From Caldifarciminota bacterium (GTDB taxonomy: Bacteria; Hydrothermota; E44-bin80), in NCBI GenBank assembly GCA_023127905.1, contig JAGMEZ010000420.1, positions 1 through 6,043 of the forward strand: a stretch of 6,043 nt of DNA, written 5' to 3'. The notes below the pieces were generated by a model that saw nothing but the letters and a program-made list of their open reading frames with translations, was not told the DNA's origin and made no database searches. The position numbers and the translations under genes are program-made. Within the stretch, counting starts at the first letter, position 1, and the number at the start of each line of letters is the position of its first letter. This document shows, one piece after another, positions 1 to 6,043 of the stretch.

Positions 1-3
1 GAG

Positions 4-78
4 TTCACAGAGGGGGGATGGAAGGCAATGTTTAATAAGTTGTTGAATCTAAATAACCTCTGTGTGCTCTGTGGTGAA
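4..78. repeat. CACAGAGG-type intergenic repeat
   Basis: CACAGAGG at 6-13 is the exact reverse complement of CCTCTGTG at 57-64. A second, overlapping-type copy, CTCTGTGG, follows at 67-74. Read on the minus strand, 57-78 gives the tandem ACCACAGAGCACACAGAGG. I recall very similar ACCACAGAG-NACACAGAGG strings between genes in many environmental bacterial genomes, but I cannot search for this here. The two arms could pair as an 8-bp stem with a 43-base loop. It lies just upstream of the propeller gene and may be the trailing end of a repeat that began outside the window. Its function is unknown; no reading frame explains it. Confidence 0.5.
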
Positions 79-91
79 GTATTTCCCAGTA

Positions 92-111
92 CCCTTAATA
101 AAAAAGGGAGG
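92..111 (+). promoter_or_regulatory. Ribosome binding site of the propeller gene, within a small hairpin
   Basis: GGGAGG at 106-111 is a strong Shine-Dalgarno match, 4 bases before the ATG at 116, and supports that start. CCCTT at 92-96 can pair with AAGGG at 104-108, a 5-bp stem with a 7-base loop that would cover part of the site. The pairing is short and may be coincidental, so any translational control is speculative. I see no convincing -35/-10 pair in the preceding 90 bases. Confidence 0.6.
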
Positions 112-115
112 ATAA

Positions 116-3079
116 ATGAGCAAAATTAATAAAAGCTCTTTATTTCGCGTCATTATCATAATTTCCACTGGATTACTCACTCTTGCCTCAAGAATGCCAC
201 AAGGTTGGCGTGAACCATTAAGATTTGAACATGTAATGAACCGCGAATATTCACCAGCAATAGCAACGAAAGGTGATACTATTCACATGGTCTTCAATGG
301 TAGTTATACTCAAGGAATTATTGCTGACTCTGTTTGGTATAGACGTTCAACTGATGATGGTTTTACCTGGAAAAAATCCATATTAATATCTGATATGCCT
401 TCAAATTGGTCCGATTGTAAACCTCCCTCTTCCATCACTGCTTCTGTTACCTCAAATTACGTGCACATCGCTTATGCTCAAAAAAGAGATTCCCCAACAG
501 GTGCTGCAGTCAAATATCGTCGTTCACCAGACGGTGGAGAGACATGGGAATCTATACAGACATTAGACATCTGGACAACACGCCTTTGTGCATGTCCTCA
601 GATTACTATTGGTCCATTTAACACCGTGCATCTTGTCTATATGAAGGCAATAAGTTCTACTCAATTCGTTGTGATGTACACTCATTCTTGTGACAATGGT
701 GCACCTGGATCCTGGAGTGTTCCCGAGATTGTTACGCAACCTACAGGTAATTTATATAAATGCAGATTCCCCTGGATTGATGTTTCGAGTGACGGGATAC
801 GTCATGTTGTTTTTAATAATCACGCTGGCATGCCAACTCTGGGTCTTTGGTATACTCACAAAACAGATGAAAGCGACCAGTGGGCAGATCCAATTCTGGT
901 CTCTTCAACCGGCGGTGCAAATACGTTTTACCCAAGAATAAAAGATTCCAGTCCAAGCAACTTACATGTTACTTGGAATATAACAACACCATCATATACT
1001 CTTTACTATCGTAAATCAACAGATAATGGTTTTACTTGGCATGATGGACAAGGTAATTACCAGGACCGTATTCTCGATTACGGTATTTTACATTCAAATA
1101 TTGAAATTGATACCAGAGGAATGTATATTACTTATGTAAAAAACAATCGGTTAACCTATATCACTTCAGATAATTATGGAATATCATGGTCAAGTCCCTC
1201 TGATATTATCGAGTGCTCGAGTTTGTGGTATCCAAGAGTTGCTTCAAACTCCTGGGGTCGACACGTTACATATGTAATGTATGAGCCACGCGATGTTTTT
1301 TATACTACTCTTGATTGGTTTATCCCAACGCTTGATGTTCAAGCGACCGCTTACAATGGTAATAGGCATTTTGTAAGAAAACCAAATTCTGATGATTTAT
1401 ATCTTGTTTATACACATAGAGATTCAGTTCTATTTCGTTTCTCCTCCGATGGTACATCGAGTTGGACAAATCCTGTTGCCTTAGGGGTAGGATCAGAACC
1501 AGCAATCTGGTTATACGAAGACCATTCAATAGGTGTTGTTTACCGCAATAGACTTGAACTAAACTATTCCTACCGAACCACTGAAGGTGAATGGTATGGA
1601 CCATATTTATTGTCAATTCCTAATGGGTACTCAAACCCTTGTAGTCCTACTCTATGTAGTCGTCCGACTTATAGCGAACATTTTCATATTGTCTATCGGG
1701 CATTTGGATTTGGTGGTTCTCAATACATTCTCTATTCCTATTATACAAGAAGACCGCCGCCAGCTCTCGAAGGTTCACATGTTTTAGATTACATTAACAT
1801 TCCTCCAAATGGAGGATTAAACTATCCTTGTTTAACTTCCGACATAAATAATCATCTACACTGTGTCTGGCAACATAATGGTGAAATTTTCTATAATGAG
1901 TATAATGGTACAAATTGGGAAGAAACATATAACCTCTCGAATACCACACATAATTATTCTCAGCATCCCTTCATTGAAACCTATGGAAATCAAGCTTTTG
2001 CTTGTTGGGCTGAAGAAATCTCCTCTACAAACTATGACATTTGGAGCCGCACAAAAAAATTAGAAGGTAGATGGGGATTAATATCCAGGATACCAACATC
2101 AGACGATTCCCGCTTTCCAGTTAATTCTGAAATTTCCTTCTTATCCTGGTCAGAGAATGTTACTGGTACAAATTGGGAAATCCTCTATCGGCAAAATTCA
2201 CAGTATGGTAATTTTTCACAAACAAATGAGCGATCAATTTATCCCCAAATTTCCAGGATGCAGACATTATTTGGAAATAATCTATATGGCATCTGGACTG
2301 AAAATAATAGTCCACCACCGTACAAAGTAGCTAATAAACGTGTTTTCTTTCCGATTGCACAAAAATCTACTCCATATCTTGTTGCAAAACTTGGAGAACC
2401 TGAACCTTCTTCCTTCACCATAGAGAGAAATGGCTATATTAGTAGTTGGGATCACCCTGCTGACTATGGCAATGATAGATTAATCTATCGATTTTATCAT
2501 TTAAATCCAGAAATGGCTTATAAAGTTTCAATAAATTTTTTTCAGAAAACAAGTTGTATCTGTAAAGGAAAAATCTTGGTTGACGGAAAGACAATTGGAA
2601 TAGTGGAATATCCTCAAAATAATCCAATTTGTTTTAAATTCACTATACCGGTCCAATCTTATAGAGATAGTACCATCATCATTAAAATTGAGAGATTGGA
2701 AGGACCATTCGTAGCCATAAAAGACTTACATGTTTTCCAATACGAAGTCTTAGAATCCAGAGGAAGAGGATCACAATTATCAATTGGAAATAAGTTTGAT
2801 GAAGGAAAACTGACTTTGTCAGTTACTCCTTCAATTCTGCATAATCAGGCAATAATTAGTTATATTTTAAAAACCAGGGACTACGTATATCTTGACATTT
2901 TCGACATTACAGGGAGAAAAATCACATCACTTTTTAGTGGATACCAAAATGCAGGAAAGCACACAATAACCTGGGGAGGCATCAATCGTAACGGAGATAC
3001 ACTTCCATTCGGAATATATTTCATTAGACTTAATACTAATAATAGTAGTACAAGCAGTAAAATTGTGAAACTTAATTGA
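116..3079 (+). CDS. Secreted Asp-box beta-propeller protein with T9SS/FlgD-like C-terminal domain
   Basis: A 987-residue exported protein of unknown ligand. Residues 1-26 look like a signal peptide: lysines at 3 and 6, then a hydrophobic stretch at about 11-24. Residues 40-745 are built of blade-like repeats with a strand ending in Y/F/W (for example VHIAY, VHLVY, LHVTW). The aromatic falls at 60, 120, 175, 233, 287, 340, 386, 432, 476, 527, 585, 631, 678 and 727. Asp-box (BNR, S-x-D-x-G-x-x-W) motifs lie at 78-85, 137-144 and 301-308, with variants at 191-200, 351-358 and 443-450. Asp boxes are structural in sialidase-type propellers. I see no RIP motif near the N-terminus and no clear arginine triad, so sialidase activity is not supported. 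Residues 750-877 resemble a galactose-binding-like beta-sandwich (inference). Residues about 896-987 match the T9SS/FlgD-Ig type, with DIFDITGRKI, WGGINRNGD, FGIYFIRL and a KIVKLN end. The likely location is the cell surface or outside the cell. There are 14 cysteines, including CAC at 158-160 and CIC at 814-816, many for such a protein. The start is supported by GGGAGG at 106-111. Confidence 0.9.
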   Translation: MSKINKSSLFRVIIIISTGLLTLASRMPQGWREPLRFEHVMNREYSPAIATKGDTIHMVFNGSYTQGIIADSVWYRRSTDDGFTWKKSILISDMPSNWSDCKPPSSITASVTSNYVHIAYAQKRDSPTGAAVKYRRSPDGGETWESIQTLDIWTTRLCACPQITIGPFNTVHLVYMKAISSTQFVVMYTHSCDNGAPGSWSVPEIVTQPTGNLYKCRFPWIDVSSDGIRHVVFNNHAGMPTLGLWYTHKTDESDQWADPILVSSTGGANTFYPRIKDSSPSNLHVTWNITTPSYTLYYRKSTDNGFTWHDGQGNYQDRILDYGILHSNIEIDTRGMYITYVKNNRLTYITSDNYGISWSSPSDIIECSSLWYPRVASNSWGRHVTYVMYEPRDVFYTTLDWFIPTLDVQATAYNGNRHFVRKPNSDDLYLVYTHRDSVLFRFSSDGTSSWTNPVALGVGSEPAIWLYEDHSIGVVYRNRLELNYSYRTTEGEWYGPYLLSIPNGYSNPCSPTLCSRPTYSEHFHIVYRAFGFGGSQYILYSYYTRRPPPALEGSHVLDYINIPPNGGLNYPCLTSDINNHLHCVWQHNGEIFYNEYNGTNWEETYNLSNTTHNYSQHPFIETYGNQAFACWAEEISSTNYDIWSRTKKLEGRWGLISRIPTSDDSRFPVNSEISFLSWSENVTGTNWEILYRQNSQYGNFSQTNERSIYPQISRMQTLFGNNLYGIWTENNSPPPYKVANKRVFFPIAQKSTPYLVAKLGEPEPSSFTIERNGYISSWDHPADYGNDRLIYRFYHLNPEMAYKVSINFFQKTSCICKGKILVDGKTIGIVEYPQNNPICFKFTIPVQSYRDSTIIIKIERLEGPFVAIKDLHVFQYEVLESRGRGSQLSIGNKFDEGKLTLSVTPSILHNQAIISYILKTRDYVYLDIFDITGRKITSLFSGYQNAGKHTITWGGINRNGDTLPFGIYFIRLNTNNSSTSSKIVKLN

Positions 3080-3102
3080 CTAAATATTTGACCTAAATAT
3101 TT
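3080..3102. repeat. 10-bp tandem direct repeat after the propeller stop codon
   Basis: CTAAATATTT occurs at 3080-3089 and again at 3093-3102, 13 bases apart, with GAC or GACC before each copy. It begins on the base after the TGA stop. It could be an operator-like site or simple AT-rich duplication; the sequence alone does not decide. Confidence 0.35.
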
Positions 3103-3133
3103 TAATGACTACCTATAATGTAAATTAATTGAT

Positions 3134-3210
3134 GGAGGAAGTGATCTATTAAAAATATTATCTTTTATTTTTGGTATCCTTCAAATAATTACTTATTTTT
3201 GGATGTTTAA
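3134..3210 (+). pseudogene. Possible remnant of a secreted-protein gene start
   Basis: GGAGG at 3134-3138 is followed 9 bases later by an open stretch from ATT at 3148 to TAA at 3208. It reads IKNIIFYFWYPSNNYLFLDV, with an in-frame stop at 3142 just before it. The first residues look like a signal peptide whose ATG has become ATT, and the Shine-Dalgarno spacing would suit it. Only 20 codons remain. This is a speculative reading in AT-rich DNA, where hydrophobic and lysine/asparagine codons arise by chance. ATT is a very rare start codon, so expression is unlikely. Confidence 0.15.
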
Positions 3211-3231
3211 ATGATTTATAAAAAATATTAT
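3142..3231. repeat. Degenerate 20-bp direct repeat, 70 bp apart
   Basis: Bases 3142-3161 and 3212-3231 match at 18 of 20 positions, sharing TGAT-TAT followed by AAAAATATTAT. The offset is exactly 70 bases. Low sequence complexity makes chance similarity plausible, but the agreement also covers the non-A/T bases near the start. It might reflect a local duplication or paired binding sites. Confidence 0.3.
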
Positions 3232-3266
3232 AGATTATTAAACCCAAGCGGTGAGGTTACAGCAGG

Positions 3267-3318
3267 CAGTATTGCTTTAATGAGAGTCTCTCCATCTTCT
3301 CTCATTAAAGCAATACTG
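3267..3318. repeat. Perfect 20-bp inverted repeat (stem-loop)
   Basis: CAGTATTGCTTTAATGAGAG at 3267-3286 is the exact reverse complement of 3299-3318, with a 12-base loop at 3287-3298. A G-T pair could add one step at 3266/3319. In another register, TTACAG at 3257-3262 pairs with CTGTAA at 3316-3321, leaving 3263-3269 as a 7-base bulge. The stem is AT-rich (7 of 20 G/C) and no T run follows on either side, so it is not a canonical intrinsic terminator. It lies 64 bases before the protease start and about 190 bases after the propeller stop. It may be a transcript-processing or attenuating structure, a weak bidirectional terminator, or a small palindromic repeat element. Confidence 0.85.
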
Positions 3319-3342
3319 TAATGAAGATGCAAAGTATAAAAA

Positions 3343-3348
3343 TATAAT
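3343..3348 (+). promoter_or_regulatory. Candidate -10 box for the protease gene
   Basis: TATAAT lies 34 bases before the protease ATG and just after the inverted repeat. A start site near 3355 would give a leader of about 28 bases. The expected -35 position (about 3320-3325, AATGAA) is not a recognisable match. In AT-rich DNA a TATAAT is common by chance, and promoter consensus in this lineage is unknown. Confidence 0.25.
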
Positions 3349-3369
3349 TAACTCAAAACTTTACCTAAA

Positions 3370-3375
3370 AGAGGA
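3370..3375 (+). promoter_or_regulatory. Ribosome binding site of the C25 peptidase gene
   Basis: AGAGGA ends 7 bases before the ATG at 3383, an ordinary spacing. It fixes the start immediately ahead of a clear signal peptide. Confidence 0.7.
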
Positions 3376-3382
3376 AGACAAA

Positions 3383-5899
3383 ATGAAAAAAATATATTTT
3401 TTAATATTAATTTTTGTACTCCTGAGTTTTATTTCTGCTCAAGGTAAATATACCATATCAAATAACCTTTCTCAATTCAAATTCAGCTCTGCAAAAGGTT
3501 ATGATAGGGTAAAAGGAATAGAGATGTCTGCAATAACTGACCCAGGTGTACCAGAATTACCGGTCAAATCGTTAAACTTTATTCTTCCAAATGGTAAGAG
3601 AGCAAAAAATGTCGAGGTCATATCAATTGATCTTATTCCTTTATCAGGGACATATAATATTTATCCCACCCAACCTTCTGTACCAATGTCTGCGCCACCC
3701 CCACCCTGGGTGCCACAAAATCCTAAAATTTATTCAAAGGATGAACTATATCCAAATTCTGTACCCATCCAGGTAATTCATCAGGGAAAACTTGATGGTA
3801 TACCAGTAGTAACAGTTGCAGTGTATCCATTGCTTTATAATCCAGTAAAGAATAAGGTATATCTTGTGCAATCAGTAACCTGGCGTTTCAAGCTTGAATC
3901 CGTGCCAATGTCCCAACGCCCCCAGATAAGAGGTGTAAGAATTCATCAATTATACAAAAATAGCATAAAGAGTAGTGTGTATAACCAATGGGAAGTTGAT
4001 GCCTTCTATACGGCATCACCTCTTATGTCTGATGAACAAATACTATCAGAAGCCTATTATGAAGTAGTGATTGTCACAACATCAACAATGGCAGACGCAT
4101 ATGAGTCATTAGCTGATTGGCTTACTGAAAAGGGTATGCCCTGCGTTATAAAAACTACGGAATGGATTTATGCTAATTATGATGGTCATTGGGATGAATC
4201 AAACTATGCTGGTTATTCTTATGAACATATTGGAGATAATGCAGCAAAAATAAAGGAATTTTTATATCACGCCTATCACAGTTACGGTCTCTGCTATGCA
4301 ATTCTTGGTGGTATTCTTCAACTCGATGCTCCTCTTAACACTGTTCCTTTTAGATATTGCTGGATGAGTGATAATTTAAACCCTCCGAATGTATGGATTA
4401 TTCCAGGAGATCTATATTTTCAAGATTTCAGTGGAAACTGGGAAGTTGATGGAGATGACAGAATTGGTGAACCCAACGATGACTCTGCAGATGTTTATGA
4501 AGAGATTTATATTGGTCGGGTTCCGGCTTGGGATTATGACCAGGCACTTTCCTGGGTTGAAAAGCGTCTAACCTATGAAAGAACCCCTGTAAATAGAACT
4601 GAAATGATCCATTCGCTCTGGATTTCGCAAGCAAATGAACCATCAGGATGGCCATTCGAAACTCTTATGGAACAGACAATAGAAATGGTAGGCTTCCCTG
4701 AATATTTTATTCAACATAAATTAGTAGATTTTCCCTGTATCCCAAGTGACCACAGGTTGATTGATACACTAAGTATAGGCTATGGGATCGCTTCACATTA
4801 TGGTCATGGTTCAGGAGATGCCTTAAGAACAAGCACATATAATTATCCTCCCAGACAGTTACTTCTTAGCTGGGATTGGGATCATTACCCTTCCCTTGAT
4901 GAGTTGTACAACATTAATAAATACTATATCTTCTATTCTATTAGTTGTGAGCCTGCCTGGTTTGATACCAGTACCTCAATTACAAATGTGACAGGTTTCA
5001 ATGGTCAATTCCCAGAGCCATGCATTGCTGAGGGCTTTGTTTCGTTCTATAGACACAGCGGTCCTCCACCAAATGGTTATCCTTCAATCGGTGCTACAGC
5101 TTTTATAGGAAACACAAGACCAGCATGGACACCAAGCTTTTATCTACACAGAAATTTCCTTTTCCACTTATTTTATGACTTTAGTGTCACTAATGAATAT
5201 GGATATATAATCGGAATCGCCGAAGCTAACTCAAAATACTCTGGAATATATGGCTGGTCGGCAATTGGATGGCCTCATGCATATATGAATAATCTATTTG
5301 GTTCACCAGAAATGGAAGTCTGGACAAATATTCCCAAAAGACTTTTCGCAGAACACCGAAGGGAAATCCCAGCAAATACCCCATATGATTTCAAGGTTAG
5401 GGTTTCGAATGAAGATGGTTTCGTAGAAGGTGCCCTTGTTACACTATACAAGAAGGCTGAAGTCTATAAATCTAAAAAAACTGATTCTGATGGAAGGGTC
5501 TTATTCGAAAATCTTACTGTACCATCCCCAGGTATAATGAAAGTAACCGTTACCAAAAGAAATCATATCCCATATCAGGGTAAAGTTGATGTCTATGAAG
5601 GTGACGCAACACAAACACTTATAACTATTCCTGAGGATCTTGTATTTAGTCTCAGGGTGTTCCCTACTGTTATCAGACATAATTCCCGACTACAATATTC
5701 AATTCCGATAAGCCAGAAAATCAGACTTAATTTTTATGATGTTAGTGGTCGGAAAATAAAGTCAATTGCGAATGGAGTTGTTAAACCAGGAATCTACACC
5801 TACAATTTAGACTCTTCTAATCTTAGTTCAGGTATCTACTTCCTAATCCTTGAAGGTAAAGAAAAAACTATAACCGAGAAAATCCTGGTTGTAAGATAG
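3383..5899 (+). CDS. Gingipain-like cysteine peptidase (family C25) with T9SS C-terminal sorting domain
   Basis: An 838-residue secreted cysteine endopeptidase precursor. Residues 1-19 form a signal peptide (MKK, then a hydrophobic run, ending ISA before Q20). Residues about 21-175 resemble the C25 propeptide: GVPELPVKS at 55-63, a proline-rich APPPPWVPQ at 104-112, and PLLYNPVKNKV at 149-159. The C25 catalytic domain spans about 224-650. It has DNAAKIKEFL at 285-294, an acidic metal-binding-like loop at 356-370 and IGRVPAWDYDQAL at 377-389. The likely catalytic His is H475 in HYGHGSG, and the likely nucleophile is C522 in YSISCEPAW. PCIAEGF at 546-552 and GATAFIGNTRPAW at 570-582 are typical of the family. 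NNLFGSPEMEVWT at 636-648 closes the domain. An Ig-like segment follows at about 655-745. The tail (about 755-838) is T9SS type A-like, with NFYDVSGRKI, SSGIYFLIL and KILVVR. The T9SS sortase PorU is also C25, but this protein is shorter than usual PorU and better fits an exported gingipain-like substrate. Arg or Lys specificity cannot be read from the sequence. Confidence 0.93.
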   Translation: MKKIYFLILIFVLLSFISAQGKYTISNNLSQFKFSSAKGYDRVKGIEMSAITDPGVPELPVKSLNFILPNGKRAKNVEVISIDLIPLSGTYNIYPTQPSVPMSAPPPPWVPQNPKIYSKDELYPNSVPIQVIHQGKLDGIPVVTVAVYPLLYNPVKNKVYLVQSVTWRFKLESVPMSQRPQIRGVRIHQLYKNSIKSSVYNQWEVDAFYTASPLMSDEQILSEAYYEVVIVTTSTMADAYESLADWLTEKGMPCVIKTTEWIYANYDGHWDESNYAGYSYEHIGDNAAKIKEFLYHAYHSYGLCYAILGGILQLDAPLNTVPFRYCWMSDNLNPPNVWIIPGDLYFQDFSGNWEVDGDDRIGEPNDDSADVYEEIYIGRVPAWDYDQALSWVEKRLTYERTPVNRTEMIHSLWISQANEPSGWPFETLMEQTIEMVGFPEYFIQHKLVDFPCIPSDHRLIDTLSIGYGIASHYGHGSGDALRTSTYNYPPRQLLLSWDWDHYPSLDELYNINKYYIFYSISCEPAWFDTSTSITNVTGFNGQFPEPCIAEGFVSFYRHSGPPPNGYPSIGATAFIGNTRPAWTPSFYLHRNFLFHLFYDFSVTNEYGYIIGIAEANSKYSGIYGWSAIGWPHAYMNNLFGSPEMEVWTNIPKRLFAEHRREIPANTPYDFKVRVSNEDGFVEGALVTLYKKAEVYKSKKTDSDGRVLFENLTVPSPGIMKVTVTKRNHIPYQGKVDVYEGDATQTLITIPEDLVFSLRVFPTVIRHNSRLQYSIPISQKIRLNFYDVSGRKIKSIANGVVKPGIYTYNLDSSNLSSGIYFLILEGKEKTITEKILVVR

Positions 5900-5939
5900 T
5901 ACCATATGACCACAGGGGAATGTAACTATTCACAGCGTT

Positions 5940-5980
5940 GGTGGGTACGGGATTAATTCCCGTGCCCATCTTTTTTTTTT
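5940..5980 (+). terminator. Intrinsic (Rho-independent) terminator after the protease gene
   Basis: GGGTACGGGA at 5943-5952 pairs with TCCCGTGCCC at 5958-5967 through a 5-base loop, with one G-T pair. Pairs 5940/5970, 5941/5969 and 5942/5968 extend the stem to 13 bp. Ten T residues follow at once (5971-5980). The stem starts 40 bases after the TAG stop and should end the protease transcript. The minus strand lacks a matching T run, so it acts in one direction. Confidence 0.93.
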
Positions 5981-6043
5981 CGTTCCGTAATCCTGAATAT
6001 CCTGTTATTCTTTCTAATAAGAAAGTAAAAGGGAATGAGATTT
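5981..6043. other. Trailing non-coding edge
   Basis: No gene or strong signal is seen in these 63 bases. CTTTCT at 6010-6015 can pair with AGAAAG at 6020-6025 around a 4-base loop, a weak AT-rich hairpin. An ATG at 6035 runs off the window after two more full codons and has GGG almost touching it, so it is not supported as a start. Confidence 0.5.

Larger units (their letters stand above)
3080..3382. other. 303-base intergenic region with repeats and a hairpin, no convincing gene
   Basis: This gap separates the two long genes. It is very AT-rich over its first 160 bases. No intrinsic terminator (GC-rich stem followed by a T run) directly follows the propeller gene. The gap holds short direct repeats at 3080-3102 and 3142-3231, a Shine-Dalgarno-like GGAGG at 3134-3138, a perfect inverted repeat at 3267-3318 and the leader of the protease gene. 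TATAAT occurs at 3114-3119 with TTGACC at 3088-3093, but the 20-base spacer is longer than usual, so a promoter there is weak. The gap size, hairpin and separate ribosome binding site argue against tight translational coupling of the two genes. Confidence 0.7.

Noticed and set aside
1320..1616. A 98-codon minus-strand open frame inside the propeller gene, with similar short frames elsewhere in both genes.
   Set aside because: They lie wholly within strongly supported coding regions, lack ribosome binding sites and show no domain-like sequence.
2084..2095. An RIP tripeptide at residues 658-660 of the propeller protein, suggestive of the sialidase RIP motif.
   Set aside because: In sialidases this motif lies near the N-terminus before the first Asp boxes. 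Here it is deep in the second repeat block, without a visible arginine triad.
3267..3318. The inverted repeat as an intrinsic terminator of the propeller gene.
   Set aside because: It is about 190 bases past the stop codon, the stem is AT-rich and no T run follows on either strand.
3211..3321. A 36-codon open frame starting with ATG at 3211 and ending at TAA 3319.
   Set aside because: No good ribosome binding site precedes it, and about half of it is the inverted repeat itself, so its coding look follows from the palindrome. No recognisable protein feature is present.
5908..5918. GACCACAGGGG as a further copy of the CACAGAGG repeat.
   Set aside because: Only a short core matches and no second unit or inverted partner lies nearby, so it is probably chance.
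1..6043. Search by eye for CRISPR arrays, tRNA or rRNA genes, transposase genes and defence-type gene clusters.
   Set aside because: No regularly spaced repeats, no tRNA- or rRNA-like sequence and no transposase or nuclease motifs were seen; the two long genes and their flanks account for the window.

Overview
This AT-rich window holds two long, same-strand genes and little else. Both encode large exported proteins with an N-terminal signal peptide and a C-terminal domain of the type IX secretion (T9SS, Por) sorting or FlgD-like kind. This points to a Gram-negative lineage with T9SS-type export: Bacteroidota/FCB relatives, or an uncultured phylum such as candidate division WOR-3 (Stahlbacteria) or Cloacimonadota. 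The exact phylum is inference from protein style; no phylogenetic marker gene is present.

Layout. Bases 1-115 are a non-coding leader with a CACAGAGG-type inverted/direct repeat and a ribosome binding site. Bases 116-3079 encode a 987-residue secreted beta-propeller protein. It carries 14 blade-like repeats, several with Asp-box (BNR) motifs, then a beta-sandwich domain and a T9SS/FlgD-like tail. Bases 3080-3382 are a 303-base gap. It contains AT-rich direct repeats, a possible decayed start of another secreted-protein gene, and a perfect 20-bp inverted repeat. Bases 3383-5899 encode an 838-residue gingipain-family (peptidase C25) cysteine protease with a propeptide, an apparently intact His/Cys dyad, an Ig-like domain and a T9SS tail. 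A strong intrinsic terminator follows at 5940-5980, and the last 63 bases show no gene.

The genes share an export route, but the large gap, the hairpin within it and a separate ribosome binding site suggest separate transcription rather than a tight operon. A plausible reading is two extracellular or surface-anchored proteins, one a recognition/binding scaffold and the other a protease. No catalytic role can be assigned to the propeller protein, and no functional link between the two is shown beyond adjacency and shared tails. Nothing here amounts to a clearly new defence, mobile or RNA system. The most distinctive items are the 14-repeat propeller and the intergenic hairpin region.
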